Shown here: positions 43,871 to 52,176 of the stretch, piece by piece | How positions within the stretch are numbered: the first letter of the stretch is position 1 | How the letters are laid out: every line of letters starts with the position of its first letter | Assembly: GCA_964391675.1 (NCBI GenBank) | Contig: CAYMMX010000001.1 | Span: forward strand, 1 to 64,000 | DNA length: 64,000 bases | Direction: 5' to 3' | Source of the DNA: CAYMMX01 sp964391675 | GTDB taxonomy: Bacteria > Cyanobacteriota > Vampirovibrionia > Gastranaerophilales > Gastranaerophilaceae | Notes under the pieces: generated by a model | The model's database searches: none | The model's input: only the letters and a program-made list of their open reading frames with translations | What the model was told of the DNA's origin: nothing | Position numbers and translations under genes: made by a program

Positions 43871-44740
43871 TTACTTATTTTTGTGTATTTCCAGTATTTT
43901 AGTTAGTATATCTTTTAATTCTTTTCTTTTTGAAACAACATCCACTTGACCATATTTTAACAAGTATTCAGCTGTTTGGAAATCGGAAGGAAGTTTTTGC
44001 CTTATAGTCTGTTCTATTACTCTTCTGCCTGCAAAGCCTATACGTGCACCCTGTTCAGCAATTATAACATCACCCAATGTTGCAAAACTTGCTGTCACAC
44101 CGCCGAATGTAGGTTCTGTAAGTAATGTGATATATAAAATTCCTGCTTCATCCATCTTGGCACATGCGCAGGAAGTTTTCGCCATTTGCATTAAACTGAG
44201 AGCACTTTCTTGCATTCTTGCGCCACCGGAAGATGTTATAGCCAACATAGGTATTTTTTGCTTAACAGCTTCTTCCATCATTCTTGTAACTTTTTCACCT
44301 ACAACACTACCCATTGAACCGCCCATGTATTCAAAATCCATAACTGCAGTTGCAACTTTATGACCATTAATTTTACCTATGCCTGAAATTACCGCATCAT
44401 CTAAACCTGTTTTATCTTTGGCTTTTTTAATACGATCGTTATATGACTCTGTATCAACAAATTCCAGAGCATCTGTAGGTCTTACTCCCGAAAACATTTC
44501 TTCAAAACTATCATTATCAAATAATTGAGAAATTCTGGTTCTTGCATTTATTCTAAAATGGTAATCGCATAAAGGACATACCATATCATTATCTTCCAAA
44601 TCTTTCTTGGGAAGCTGTGCACCACAATGAACACATTTTGTCCATAAACCCGGAAGTCCGTCATCTTCGATTTTAACTTCAAGAGCTTTTCTTTGTTCTT
44701 GTGCTTGTTTTCGTTTTTCAAACCAAGATTGTATTGTCAT
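43871..44740 (-). CDS. accD: Acetyl-CoA carboxylase carboxyltransferase beta subunit
   Basis: AccD is the partner of AccA. The 289-residue protein has the N-terminal four-cysteine zinc ribbon (CVHCGAQL ... CPLCDYHF, about residues 37-60) and the crotonase-like core with MDFEYMGGSMGSVVGEK, SSGGARMQESALSLMQMAK and EPTFGGVTASFATLGD. GGAGCG precedes the ATG. It is the first gene of the operon. Having accD directly upstream of accA is efficient for making equal amounts of the two subunits. Confidence 0.97.
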   Translation of the reverse strand: MTIQSWFEKRKQAQEQRKALEVKIEDDGLPGLWTKCVHCGAQLPKKDLEDNDMVCPLCDYHFRINARTRISQLFDNDSFEEMFSGVRPTDALEFVDTESYNDRIKKAKDKTGLDDAVISGIGKINGHKVATAVMDFEYMGGSMGSVVGEKVTRMMEEAVKQKIPMLAITSSGGARMQESALSLMQMAKTSCACAKMDEAGILYITLLTEPTFGGVTASFATLGDVIIAEQGARIGFAGRRVIEQTIRQKLPSDFQTAEYLLKYGQVDVVSKRKELKDILTKILEIHKNK

Positions 44741-44780
44741 TAGCTTACGCTCCTTGTTTTTTCTATAAATTTACTCTGTA

Positions 44781-44818
44781 AATTGCAAACAGAAATAAGA
44801 CTCTCCCTATTTGCAATT
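44781..44818. repeat. Inverted repeat in the accD leader
   Basis: AATTGCAAA and TTTGCAATT are exact reverse complements separated by 20 bases, 40-80 bases upstream of accD. It may be a leader hairpin or a binding site for a fatty-acid regulator. No further support is visible. Confidence 0.35.
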
Positions 44819-44900
44819 AAAACTTATATCTATTCTAATAATCATTAATCGATTGCAAGTTTATTGTACAATAATTATACAATAAAAACAAATTTTACAT

Positions 44901-45716
44901 CTATTTTAAGTCAGTTGACTTATTAATAAATAATTTGCGAACATCATCTGAAATCTTTATATTTTGCAGTGCTAAATTGTATTTTTTTAAATCTGCTATA
45001 TTTTCTTGTTCTTGCATTAAATCTCTTTGATTTATTGAAAGTGATTTTTTAACTTTTTCAAACTCGCTTGGGACTGTTTTTTGCATTAGCTTGATTATAA
45101 TTTGATCAATACTTAAACCTTGCATTCCATGCTTAGAAGCAATCTCAGATACAGTTATATTAGGTGGGAATTTGTACATCCAACGTAAAGAAAGTTCATC
45201 ATTTACAGACAATTTAACAACTCCGTATTTATGAGGAGAATACATTATATCTGTTTCGTAAGGACTATGCCCCAAACCCAAAGCATGACCTATTTCATGT
45301 AGAATTGTATGATAAACCTCATTTTCGTCAGTGTATTCTTGGTGAATAAGTCCATCAGAAATCCCTATTTGAATCTCTGCAGAATAAAGTCTGTTATGCA
45401 TATCAAAATGAAAATAACAATGTCCTAACGCTTGTCTATCAACTCTTTTCCAATCTAAATTAATTTGAGATTCAAGTAAAGAATTAACAATCTGGAAAGA
45501 AACTTTTCCCATACTGGCTTTTTGCCAAGTATCCAAGGCTGTCAAAACCATATTTCTATACTTATAATCCTCATTAATTTTAGAATAAAATCTAAAAGGC
45601 GCAATATAAATCTTTAAAGGCATACAACTATCTACCCAACGAATAATTCTATCATTGCGTAAACTTTGCTGTATATATGTTTTACCTTTGATTTGTAATT
45701 GTGGCTTTTTTTGCAT
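44901..45716 (-). CDS. Matrixin-like zinc metalloprotease
   Basis: The 271-residue protein has the extended zinc motif HTILHEIGHALGLGHS (HExxHxxGxxH, about residues 138-150) followed by the Met-turn DIMYSP, the signature of M10/matrixin metzincins. A preceding region (ALDTWQKASMGKVSFQIV) matches the metzincin N-terminal fold. The C-terminal 90 residues are helical and charged. No signal peptide is visible, although the substrate of such proteases is usually outside the cytosol, so it could be exported by a non-Sec route or act inside the cell. It lies divergent from ybaB. Confidence 0.88.
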   Translation of the reverse strand: MQKKPQLQIKGKTYIQQSLRNDRIIRWVDSCMPLKIYIAPFRFYSKINEDYKYRNMVLTALDTWQKASMGKVSFQIVNSLLESQINLDWKRVDRQALGHCYFHFDMHNRLYSAEIQIGISDGLIHQEYTDENEVYHTILHEIGHALGLGHSPYETDIMYSPHKYGVVKLSVNDELSLRWMYKFPPNITVSEIASKHGMQGLSIDQIIIKLMQKTVPSEFEKVKKSLSINQRDLMQEQENIADLKKYNLALQNIKISDDVRKLFINKSTDLK

Positions 45717-45769
45717 ATAATTATTTTACAATTTAATTAGTAATTAGGCAAACATAGGGAGATATTTAA

Positions 45770-46111
45770 ATGGATATCATGAAAATGATGAAGCAAGCTC
45801 AAAATCTTCAACAGAAATTGAAAGAAACTCAAGATGAACTTTCAAAAACAGAAGTAATAGCAGAATCGGCAGGTGGAGCTGTTAAAGTAGTATGCGATGG
45901 TCAAGGAAAATTTAAATCAATAAAACTTAGTCCTGAAGTTATTAATCCTGAAAATCCTTCATCTGTTGATACGGATACTGTTGAAACTCTTGAAGATGTA
46001 ATAACAACAGCAATTTTACAAGCAAGTAAGCAAGCTACTGACCAGATGGAAGCAAAAATGAAATCTATCACCGGTGGACTTAACATTCCCGGAATATCAG
46101 GACTGCTTTAA
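45770..46111 (+). CDS. ybaB: YbaB/EbfC nucleoid-associated protein
   Basis: YbaB/EbfC proteins bind DNA as dimers. The 113-residue protein starts MDIMKMMKQAQNLQQKLKET and carries ESAGGAVKVVCDGQGKFKSI and the Gly-rich tail ITGGLNIPGISGLL. AGGGAGA precedes the ATG. The ybaB-recR pairing is common in bacteria, with recR 43 bases downstream. Confidence 0.95.
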   Translation: MDIMKMMKQAQNLQQKLKETQDELSKTEVIAESAGGAVKVVCDGQGKFKSIKLSPEVINPENPSSVDTDTVETLEDVITTAILQASKQATDQMEAKMKSITGGLNIPGISGLL

Positions 46112-46154
46112 TGATAATATCTAAAAACCTGAAACAGTTTTTTAAGGTAAGTTT

Positions 46155-46754
46155 ATGATATATCCAAAATCAATTGCAGCTTTAATAGAACAATTTCAAA
46201 AATTTCCTTCAGTAGGACCAAAATCCGCTCAAAGAATGGCATTTCATCTTTTAAAAATGCCCCTGAATGAAGTTGAAAAATTTGCTCAAACAATTGTTGA
46301 AGCAAAAGAAAATACTTTTGCATGTGATATATGTTTTAATATGTCATCAACAAACCCATGCGAAATTTGCAGTTCAAATTATCGAGAAAAGTCTATTATT
46401 TGCGTTGTTTCAGAAACAAAAGATTTAATAGCAATCGAAAAGACCAATGAATATAAAGGGCTTTACCATGTTCTACAAGGACTTATTTCACCGATAGACG
46501 GTATTGGAGCAGAAGACATAAGAATAAAAGAACTTCTTCATAGACTTGCTCAACAAGATATTAAGGAAATTATTCTTGCTTTAAGCCCATCTGTCGAAGG
46601 TGAAGCAACAAGTCTTTATTTAAGTAAATTAATCAAACCTTTTGGAATTAGAATAACAAGAATCGCTTTTGGATTACCTGTGGGCACTGATTTAGAATAT
46701 GCGGATGAAATAACTTTAGCTAAAGCTCTTGAAGGCAGACGAGAAATAATATAA
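46155..46754 (+). CDS. recR: Recombination mediator RecR
   Basis: RecR acts with RecO/RecF to load RecA at gaps. The 199-residue length is standard. It has an N-terminal helix-hairpin-helix (FPSVGPKSAQRMAFHLL), a zinc finger (CDICFNMSSTNPCEICSS, C4 type), and a Toprim domain (CVVSETKDLIAIEKT, LSPSVEGEATSLYL, GTDLEYADEITL). It is paired with ybaB. Confidence 0.97.
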   Translation: MIYPKSIAALIEQFQKFPSVGPKSAQRMAFHLLKMPLNEVEKFAQTIVEAKENTFACDICFNMSSTNPCEICSSNYREKSIICVVSETKDLIAIEKTNEYKGLYHVLQGLISPIDGIGAEDIRIKELLHRLAQQDIKEIILALSPSVEGEATSLYLSKLIKPFGIRITRIAFGLPVGTDLEYADEITLAKALEGRREII

Positions 46755-46788
46755 ATTATGATATAATCTAATATTGAGGTTATTTTAT

Positions 46789-47370
46789 ATGAAAAAGATT
46801 TTTTTACTACTAATTTGTATTTTATTATTAACTACAAATCAAGCCCAAGCTAAAACATGCAAGGTCATATCCCTTCAAACATTTTCAACACAATTTCCAT
46901 TAGAAATATATAATATTCAGACTCTCGAAAAAATAAATTTAGGACATGGCATTATACTTAAACCGGGAACAGTAATAGCCGGAAGAGTTGTTAAAGTAAT
47001 AAAACCCAGACGTGGTAAAAGAGATGCATATTTCGAATTCATTCCGCTATTAACACGTTATAACGGAGTTACCAAAGAAATTAAACACCCTTCAATAGTT
47101 GCAGAAATAATCGGGATTAAAAAAATTGATCCTAAAGATGCAGCTATTTATGCAGCAAAAAAAGCTACTAATTTAATATTTATTGGTGCTTCAGTCGGAG
47201 TATCCTTCATTGAAGGTACGATGAAAGCCGAAGAAGGAGATTGGTTAAGATCAGGCATAGAACAAACTTATAAAGATACTCCTCTTTCGTTTATAGATGT
47301 CGGGTCCGAATTAAACATAGAAATTGGAGATACTTTGAATTTCAGGTTAAAAAAACAAGTAATTAAATAA
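46789..47370 (+). CDS. Secreted protein, unknown
   Basis: The ATG at 46789 follows GAGGT and begins a good signal peptide (MKKIFLLLICILLLTTNQAQ, cleaved after AKA or nearby). A TATAAT at 46762-46767 gives a short leader. The mature about 170-residue protein is beta-rich with HGIILKPGTVIAGRVVKVIK and a weakly hydrophobic segment (ATNLIFIGASVGVSFIEG). It has two cysteines or fewer and no catalytic motif I can name. The TVIAGRVVKV region resembles a small beta-barrel. It is probably periplasmic. It follows recR by 34 bases. Confidence 0.75.
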   Translation: MKKIFLLLICILLLTTNQAQAKTCKVISLQTFSTQFPLEIYNIQTLEKINLGHGIILKPGTVIAGRVVKVIKPRRGKRDAYFEFIPLLTRYNGVTKEIKHPSIVAEIIGIKKIDPKDAAIYAAKKATNLIFIGASVGVSFIEGTMKAEEGDWLRSGIEQTYKDTPLSFIDVGSELNIEIGDTLNFRLKKQVIK

Positions 47371-47412
47371 TAGATTATTAAAATCCACCAATCGGGTATC
47401 AGATTAATCCTG

Positions 47413-47441
47413 TTGTATTTATTTTTCAATAATAGTAAAAT
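47413..47441 (+). promoter_or_regulatory. Promoter of the OppF-like gene, nearly leaderless
   Basis: TTGTAT, a 17-base spacer and TAAAAT end 9 bases before the ATG at 47451. The predicted leader is about two bases and no ribosome site is present. Confidence 0.5.
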
Positions 47442-47450
47442 AGATACCAA

Positions 47451-48413
47451 ATGCAGAATAATTTAATTGAAATTAAAAATCTTTTTGTAGAATATAAAAC
47501 CCAAAGCACTCTTCACAAGGGTAAAAATGTGTTTGCGGTTAATGATCTTTCGTTAGAAATAAAAGAAGGTGAAATTTTTTCTATAGCAGGAGAATCAGGA
47601 TGCGGTAAATCTACCTTAGCTAAAGCTATCTTAAGACTTGTTGATGTAAAAAAAGGTCAAATCATTTTAATCGAAGATGATAAAAAAACTAATATTTTAA
47701 ATTTAGAAAAAACTGATTTAAAAATTTTCAGACAAAATGCACAAATAATTTTTCAAAATCCTTATTCAAGTCTTAATCCTAAAATGAAAATATACGATAT
47801 CCTAAAAGAACCGCTTATTATTAACGAAAAAACACTGAAAAAAGAACAAATTCACGAGCGTATTTTAGAAACATTAAAACAGGTGGGTCTTGATGAAAAT
47901 TCTTTATACATGTACCCCCATGAATTTTCAGGAGGCCAAAGACAAAGAATTGCAATAGCAAGAGCACTTATTCTTAAACCTAAATTTATAGTTGCAGACG
48001 AACCTGTAAGTGCTTTGGATGTTAGTATTCAGGCTCAAATTATAAACCTTTTAAACGACTTAAAAGAAAAATTTAATCTTACATTTCTGTTTATTTCGCA
48101 TGATTTAAGTGTGATTAAATATTTATCTGACAAGGTTGGGATTATGTATCTTGGAGAAATGGTTGAAACAGGAACAAGTGATGAAATTTTTAATTCACCA
48201 AAACACCCTTATACAGAAGCTCTTTTAAGCGCAAACCCAGGAAATAAAAAAGATAAAATCATTTTAAAAGGAGATTTACCATCACCGTCTGACTTGCCGT
48301 CAGGTTGTAAATTCCACACCAGATGCCCCAAAGCCATGGATATTTGTAAAACGAAAATACCTGAAAAAACTATATTTTCAAACACTCACTTCACTTACTG
48401 TCATCTTTATTAA
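47451..48413 (+). CDS. Peptide-type ABC transporter ATPase (OppF/DppF-like), orphan
   Basis: The 320-residue ATPase has Walker A GESGCGKSTLAKAI, signature SGGQRQRIAIARAL, Walker B IVADEPVSALDVSIQAQ and the C-terminal oligopeptide/dipeptide extension with a cysteine motif (GCKFHTRCPKAMDICKTKIP). Such ATPases normally pair with OppD and permeases OppB/OppC, none of which is in the window. It may serve permeases encoded elsewhere. It is a single gene with its own promoter, converging on thiH. Confidence 0.92.
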   Translation: MQNNLIEIKNLFVEYKTQSTLHKGKNVFAVNDLSLEIKEGEIFSIAGESGCGKSTLAKAILRLVDVKKGQIILIEDDKKTNILNLEKTDLKIFRQNAQIIFQNPYSSLNPKMKIYDILKEPLIINEKTLKKEQIHERILETLKQVGLDENSLYMYPHEFSGGQRQRIAIARALILKPKFIVADEPVSALDVSIQAQIINLLNDLKEKFNLTFLFISHDLSVIKYLSDKVGIMYLGEMVETGTSDEIFNSPKHPYTEALLSANPGNKKDKIILKGDLPSPSDLPSGCKFHTRCPKAMDICKTKIPEKTIFSNTHFTYCHLY

Positions 48414-48431
48414 AATGATAGTTTATTTTAA

Positions 48432-49577
48432 TTAACAATAAATATAATCATTCATGACAGGCTGAAGTCCTTTTGCTTTTATTGCATTATATACATCTGT
48501 AACATTGCGATTATCTGCAATTTCAAACTGATTATCTCCTTTATCAATAGAATCTTCCGAGTGGCTTCCTACACCTGTACTCACACCTGCAGAAGTTTTT
48601 GTAGCCGCAACACCTATCACATTATCTCTAAACTCTTTTCTTTCCCTTGTTGAAATGGTTAAATTTGCAAACGGTAAAAAGATTCTATATGCACAAATCA
48701 CCTGTAAAAGTTCTTTTTCATGAACATTTTCAGGATTAATTTTATCATTATTAATAATTGGTCTTAACCTCGGACAAGATAATGAAATTTCAGCATACGG
48801 ATATTTTTTCTGTAATAAATAAGCATGCAAGCCTGTAGCAAAAGCATCTTTTCTAAAATCAGCTAATCCTAAAAGAGCTGCAAAACCAACACCTCTCATT
48901 CCTGCCATTAAAGCACGTTCTTGTGCATTTATTCTATAGGGATAAACCCTCTTATGTCCAGCCAAGTGCAATTCTGAGTATTTATCAGAATCATAAGTTT
49001 CTTGAAAAACAGTAATATAATCTGCACCACATTTTTGTAGGTAAGCATATTCATCCGTATTCATAGGATATACTTCAAGACCTATCATTTTAAAGTATTT
49101 TTTTGCAATTTTGCACGATTCACCTATATACTCAACGCCTGACATTTTTCTACTTTCTCCTGTGAGAATTAAAATTTCTTCCAAGCCTGTTTCAGCAATT
49201 GCTTGCATTTCTTTTTCTATTTCATCACAACTTAATTTAGCACGCTGAATTTTATTTTTACAGTTAAAACCACAATAAATACAATGATTTTCACAATAGT
49301 TTGAAATATATAACGGTGTAAATAAATAAACAGAATTTCCAAAATGTTTACGAAGCTTATCTCTTGCTTTTTGTGCAATTTGTTCTATAAAAGGCTCTGC
49401 CGCAGGCGAAAGTAATGCTTTAAAGTCTTCAACAGAACAACTATCTGAAGACAATGCATATATCACATCTTCTTGCGTAAATTTATTATAATCATAATTT
49501 TTCATCTGTGATTGGATTTGCTCCATTACGTCTGAAGAAATTATTTCCATATTTTCTAAATATTGCATATGGTCCAT
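48432..49577 (-). CDS. thiH: 2-iminoacetate synthase (tyrosine lyase) ThiH
   Basis: ThiH cleaves tyrosine to dehydroglycine and p-cresol for the thiazole half of thiamine in anaerobes. The 381-residue radical SAM protein has C95-x3-C99-x2-C102 in YCENHCIYCGF, the conserved YISNYC context, ILTGESRKMSGVEYIGESC and TRLRP-type CPRLRPIIN. It lies 5 bases after thiG and is co-transcribed with it. HydG, its paralogue, starts on the other strand just beyond thiG. Tyrosine as substrate is inferred from the family. Confidence 0.94.
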   Translation of the reverse strand: MDHMQYLENMEIISSDVMEQIQSQMKNYDYNKFTQEDVIYALSSDSCSVEDFKALLSPAAEPFIEQIAQKARDKLRKHFGNSVYLFTPLYISNYCENHCIYCGFNCKNKIQRAKLSCDEIEKEMQAIAETGLEEILILTGESRKMSGVEYIGESCKIAKKYFKMIGLEVYPMNTDEYAYLQKCGADYITVFQETYDSDKYSELHLAGHKRVYPYRINAQERALMAGMRGVGFAALLGLADFRKDAFATGLHAYLLQKKYPYAEISLSCPRLRPIINNDKINPENVHEKELLQVICAYRIFLPFANLTISTRERKEFRDNVIGVAATKTSAGVSTGVGSHSEDSIDKGDNQFEIADNRNVTDVYNAIKAKGLQPVMNDYIYC

Positions 49578-49582
49578 TATGT

Positions 49583-50356
49583 TTAATTACTCCCTAAAAA
49601 ACCTGTTAACGGAGAAGAAGCAACAGCACCTTTATTTATAACTCTTCCCACTTTTGCCAAATACGCTTCTCTACCTGCTTCTATTGCCTTTTTAAATGCT
49701 TGTGCCATCATTGAAATATCACTGGCCGTTGCGATAGCTGTATTTGCCATAATTGCAGCAACACCCATTTCCATCGCCTCACAAGCCTGTGAAGGCTTAC
49801 CGATTCCGGCATCAATTATAACAGGTAAATCAATTTCATCTATCAAAATTTGAATAAATTCTTTCGTGCATAATCCTTTATTTGAACCTATAGGCGCTGC
49901 TAAAGGCATTACTGTGGCAGCCCCTGCACTTACCAAGTCTCTTGCAATATTTAAATCAGGATACATATAAGGCATTACAACAAAACCTTCTTTTGCAAGA
50001 ATTTCTGTTGCCTTTACTGTTTCATAATTGTCAGGAAGCAAATACTTTGAGTCTCTCATAATTTCTATTTTAACAAAATCAGTCTGACACATTTCTCTTG
50101 CTAGCCTTGCAATTCGGACAGCTTCATCTGCATTTCTTGCACCTGAAGTATTTGGAAGAAGAGTTAAATTTTGGGGAATAAAATCTAAAATATTTTCAGA
50201 ATCTGAATTCATTCTTCTAACAGCTAAAGTTATAATTTCCGCTCCTGCATTTTCAACAGCAGCTTTAATAAGCTCTAAATTATATTTACCCGACCCCAAG
50301 ATAAATCTTGAATTAAATTCATATCCGCCGATAATTAGTTTGTCATTATTTATCAT
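49583..50356 (-). CDS. thiG: Thiazole synthase ThiG
   Basis: ThiG assembles thiazole phosphate from deoxyxylulose phosphate, dehydroglycine and ThiS thiocarboxylate. The ATG at 50356 (MINNDKLIIGGYEFNSRFIL) follows GGAGG with an 11-base gap; the further ATG at 50374 would put the ribosome site inside the gene. The 257-residue protein has FVKIEIMRDSKYLLPDN with the Schiff-base lysine region, IDAGIGKPSQACEAMEMG and IMANTAIATA. No thiS, thiF or thiC is in the window. Confidence 0.95.
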   Translation of the reverse strand: MINNDKLIIGGYEFNSRFILGSGKYNLELIKAAVENAGAEIITLAVRRMNSDSENILDFIPQNLTLLPNTSGARNADEAVRIARLAREMCQTDFVKIEIMRDSKYLLPDNYETVKATEILAKEGFVVMPYMYPDLNIARDLVSAGAATVMPLAAPIGSNKGLCTKEFIQILIDEIDLPVIIDAGIGKPSQACEAMEMGVAAIMANTAIATASDISMMAQAFKKAIEAGREAYLAKVGRVINKGAVASSPLTGFLGSN

Positions 50357-50375
50357 AATTGTGTTTACCTCCATT

Positions 50376-50445
50376 AAAAAAAGTCACAAAAAGAGATTCT
50401 ACACCCAAGGTGGTGTACCCCTTCATGTGACCTTTTCACAATCTA
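50376..50445 (-). promoter_or_regulatory. Structured thiGH leader: terminator-embedded aptamer candidate
   Basis: Between the promoter and thiG the minus-strand RNA can form a terminator. GTCACA (50426-50431) pairs with TGTGAC (50383-50388), extended by one G-U and four A-U pairs, followed by seven U residues (50376-50382). It can alternatively form an upstream hairpin (TGTGA with TCACA, loop AAAGG) that uses the same bases. The terminator loop holds an inner hairpin, TACACC with GGTGTA, and conserved-looking GAAGGGG and AATCTC strands. The CTGAGA and ACCTGA boxes of the TPP riboswitch are absent. The layout resembles the reported HMP-PP (thiS motif) riboswitch whose aptamer lies in the terminator, but I could not match its consensus from memory. 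Confidence 0.6.
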
Positions 50446-50450
50446 AAAAA

Positions 50451-50479
50451 ATTATAAAATTTACATATAATTTTGTCAA
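50451..50479 (-). promoter_or_regulatory. thiGH promoter, consensus
   Basis: On the minus strand TTGACA, a 17-base spacer and TATAAT match the sigma-70 consensus in every position. The transcript start is about 50444. Such a strong promoter before a terminator-like leader is typical of attenuated genes. Confidence 0.85.
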
Positions 50480-50597
50480 CTGAAAAATCCAAAAAGTAAA
50501 AATTTAAGTTTTTTCTTCGGTTTTTTGCATTTAAAATTTTAAAAAATAAAAATATTATTATTTTTTTGAGTTAAAATATAATTGAAGGGGGATAGTA

Positions 50598-52016
50598 ATG
50601 TACAATCCAAAATCACTAAAAGCCGAAGAATTTATATCAAATGAAGAAATCCTTAATACTCTTGAATATGCTGAAAAAAATAAAAAAAACATTGAATTAA
50701 TTGATAAAATTATTGAAAAAGCAAAAGAAAGAAAAGGATTAAATCACCGTGAAGCATCAGTATTACTTGCTTGTGAAATAGAAGAAAAAAATCAGGAAAT
50801 TTACAAATTAGCAGAACAGATTAAAATAGATTTTTATGGTAACAGAATCGTTCTTTTTGCTCCTTTATATTTATCAAATTATTGTATAAACGGTTGTGTG
50901 TATTGTCCTTATCATATACAAAACAAAACCATTCCACGAAAAAAAATGACACAAGAAGAAATAAAACGTGAAGTAATTGCTCTTCAAGATATGGGGCAAA
51001 AAAGACTTGCAATAGAAACAGGCGAAGATCCTGTAAATACACCTATAGAATATGTTCTTGAAAGTATAAAAACAATTTATAGCGTAAAGCACAAAAATGG
51101 TGCTATTAGAAGAGTTAATGTGAATATTGCAGCAACTACAGTTGAAAATTACAAAAAATTAAAAGAAGCAGGAATCGGAACATATATCCTGTTTCAAGAA
51201 ACATATCATAAAGAAAGCTACGAAAAACTTCATCCTACAGGACCAAAGCATAATTATGCTTATCACACAGAAGCTATGGATAGAGCAATGCAAGGCGGGA
51301 TTGATGATGTAGGATTAGGTGTACTATTCGGATTAGAATTATATAAATATGAGTTTGCAGGATTATTAATGCATGCCGAACATTTGGAAGCAGTCCATGG
51401 AGTGGGTCCTCATACAATCAGCGTCCCGAGAATAAGGCCAGCCGATAATATTGACCCTAGTTCTTTTGACAACAGCATTAATGATGAAACATTCCAAAAA
51501 ATAGTCGCATGTTTAAGAATATCAGTACCATATACAGGAATGATAATTTCAACAAGAGAAAGTAAAGAATGCAGAGAAAAAGTTTTACATCTGGGCATTT
51601 CTCAAATCAGTGGTGGCTCAAAAACCTGTATAGGAGGATATGATGCTGAAGATTATACAGAAGAAGATTCCTCTCAGTTTGATACAAGTGACAAAAGGAC
51701 TCTTGATGAAATAATTAAATGGCTTATGGAACAAGGATATCTTCCAAGTTTTTGCACCGCATGTTATAGAGAAGGCAGAACAGGTGACAGATTCATGAAT
51801 TTATGTAAAAACAGACAAATTCTAAACTGCTGCCACCCAAACGGAATCCTTACCCTAAAAGAATATTTGGAAGATTATGCTACAGTTGAAACAAAAACAA
51901 TCGGCGAAGAACTTATTTTAAAAGAAACTCAAAAAGTTCCGAACCCAAAAGCAAAAGAAACTTTAATAAAAAATCTTAAAAAAATAGAACACGGAGAACG
52001 TGACTTTAGATTTTAA
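50598..52016 (+). CDS. hydG: [FeFe]-hydrogenase maturase HydG
   Basis: HydG is a radical SAM tyrosine lyase that turns tyrosine-derived dehydroglycine into CO and cyanide for the H-cluster. The 472-residue protein has C96-x3-C100-x2-C103 in YCINGCVYCPYH. Its long C-terminal part (about 375-430) carries the HydG-specific cysteines (SFCTACYREGRTGDRFMNLC and NCCHPNG) that bind a second cluster with the dangler iron. Its presence implies an [FeFe] hydrogenase and HydE/HydF elsewhere, hence hydrogen production by fermentation. AGGGGGA precedes the ATG, and a TATAAT is 16 bases further up. Confidence 0.96.
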   Translation: MYNPKSLKAEEFISNEEILNTLEYAEKNKKNIELIDKIIEKAKERKGLNHREASVLLACEIEEKNQEIYKLAEQIKIDFYGNRIVLFAPLYLSNYCINGCVYCPYHIQNKTIPRKKMTQEEIKREVIALQDMGQKRLAIETGEDPVNTPIEYVLESIKTIYSVKHKNGAIRRVNVNIAATTVENYKKLKEAGIGTYILFQETYHKESYEKLHPTGPKHNYAYHTEAMDRAMQGGIDDVGLGVLFGLELYKYEFAGLLMHAEHLEAVHGVGPHTISVPRIRPADNIDPSSFDNSINDETFQKIVACLRISVPYTGMIISTRESKECREKVLHLGISQISGGSKTCIGGYDAEDYTEEDSSQFDTSDKRTLDEIIKWLMEQGYLPSFCTACYREGRTGDRFMNLCKNRQILNCCHPNGILTLKEYLEDYATVETKTIGEELILKETQKVPNPKAKETLIKNLKKIEHGERDFRF

Positions 52017-52043
52017 TTTTTAACTTTTATTAATAAATATCTA

Positions 52044-52083
52044 TTAGGCGCAAAATCCTTTATATAAAGGATTTTGCGCCTAA
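52044..52083 (+). terminator. 19-bp perfect hairpin after hydG
   Basis: TTAGGCGCAAAATCCTTTA and its exact complement are separated by two bases. It lies 28 bases after the hydG stop. The usual U-tract is missing, so it may act as a 3'-end stabiliser or a factor-dependent terminator. Confidence 0.55.
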
Positions 52084-52099
52084 GTATTAATATAAACAA

Positions 52100-52154
52100 A
52101 TTACATTATAAATCAAACACTTGTTTTAAACAAACGTTTGATTTATAATGTAAT
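52100..52154 (+). promoter_or_regulatory. TetR-type operator over the exporter operon promoter
   Basis: Two exact 19-base inverted arms (52100-52118 and 52136-52154) flank a 17-base centre. They overlap a promoter with TTGTTT (52121-52126), a 17-base spacer and TATAAT (52144-52149). The right arm covers the -10 box. Repressor binding would block RNA polymerase, as in autoregulated TetR-family loci. The ribosome site TTGAGG follows. Confidence 0.75.
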
Positions 52155-52176
52155 CGTATTAAATTGAGGTTTAAAA

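Noticed and set aside
50376..50445. TPP (thi-box) riboswitch before thiGH
   Set aside because: The conserved CTGAGA and ACCTGA-type boxes and the two-helix layout of the TPP aptamer are not present in the leader.
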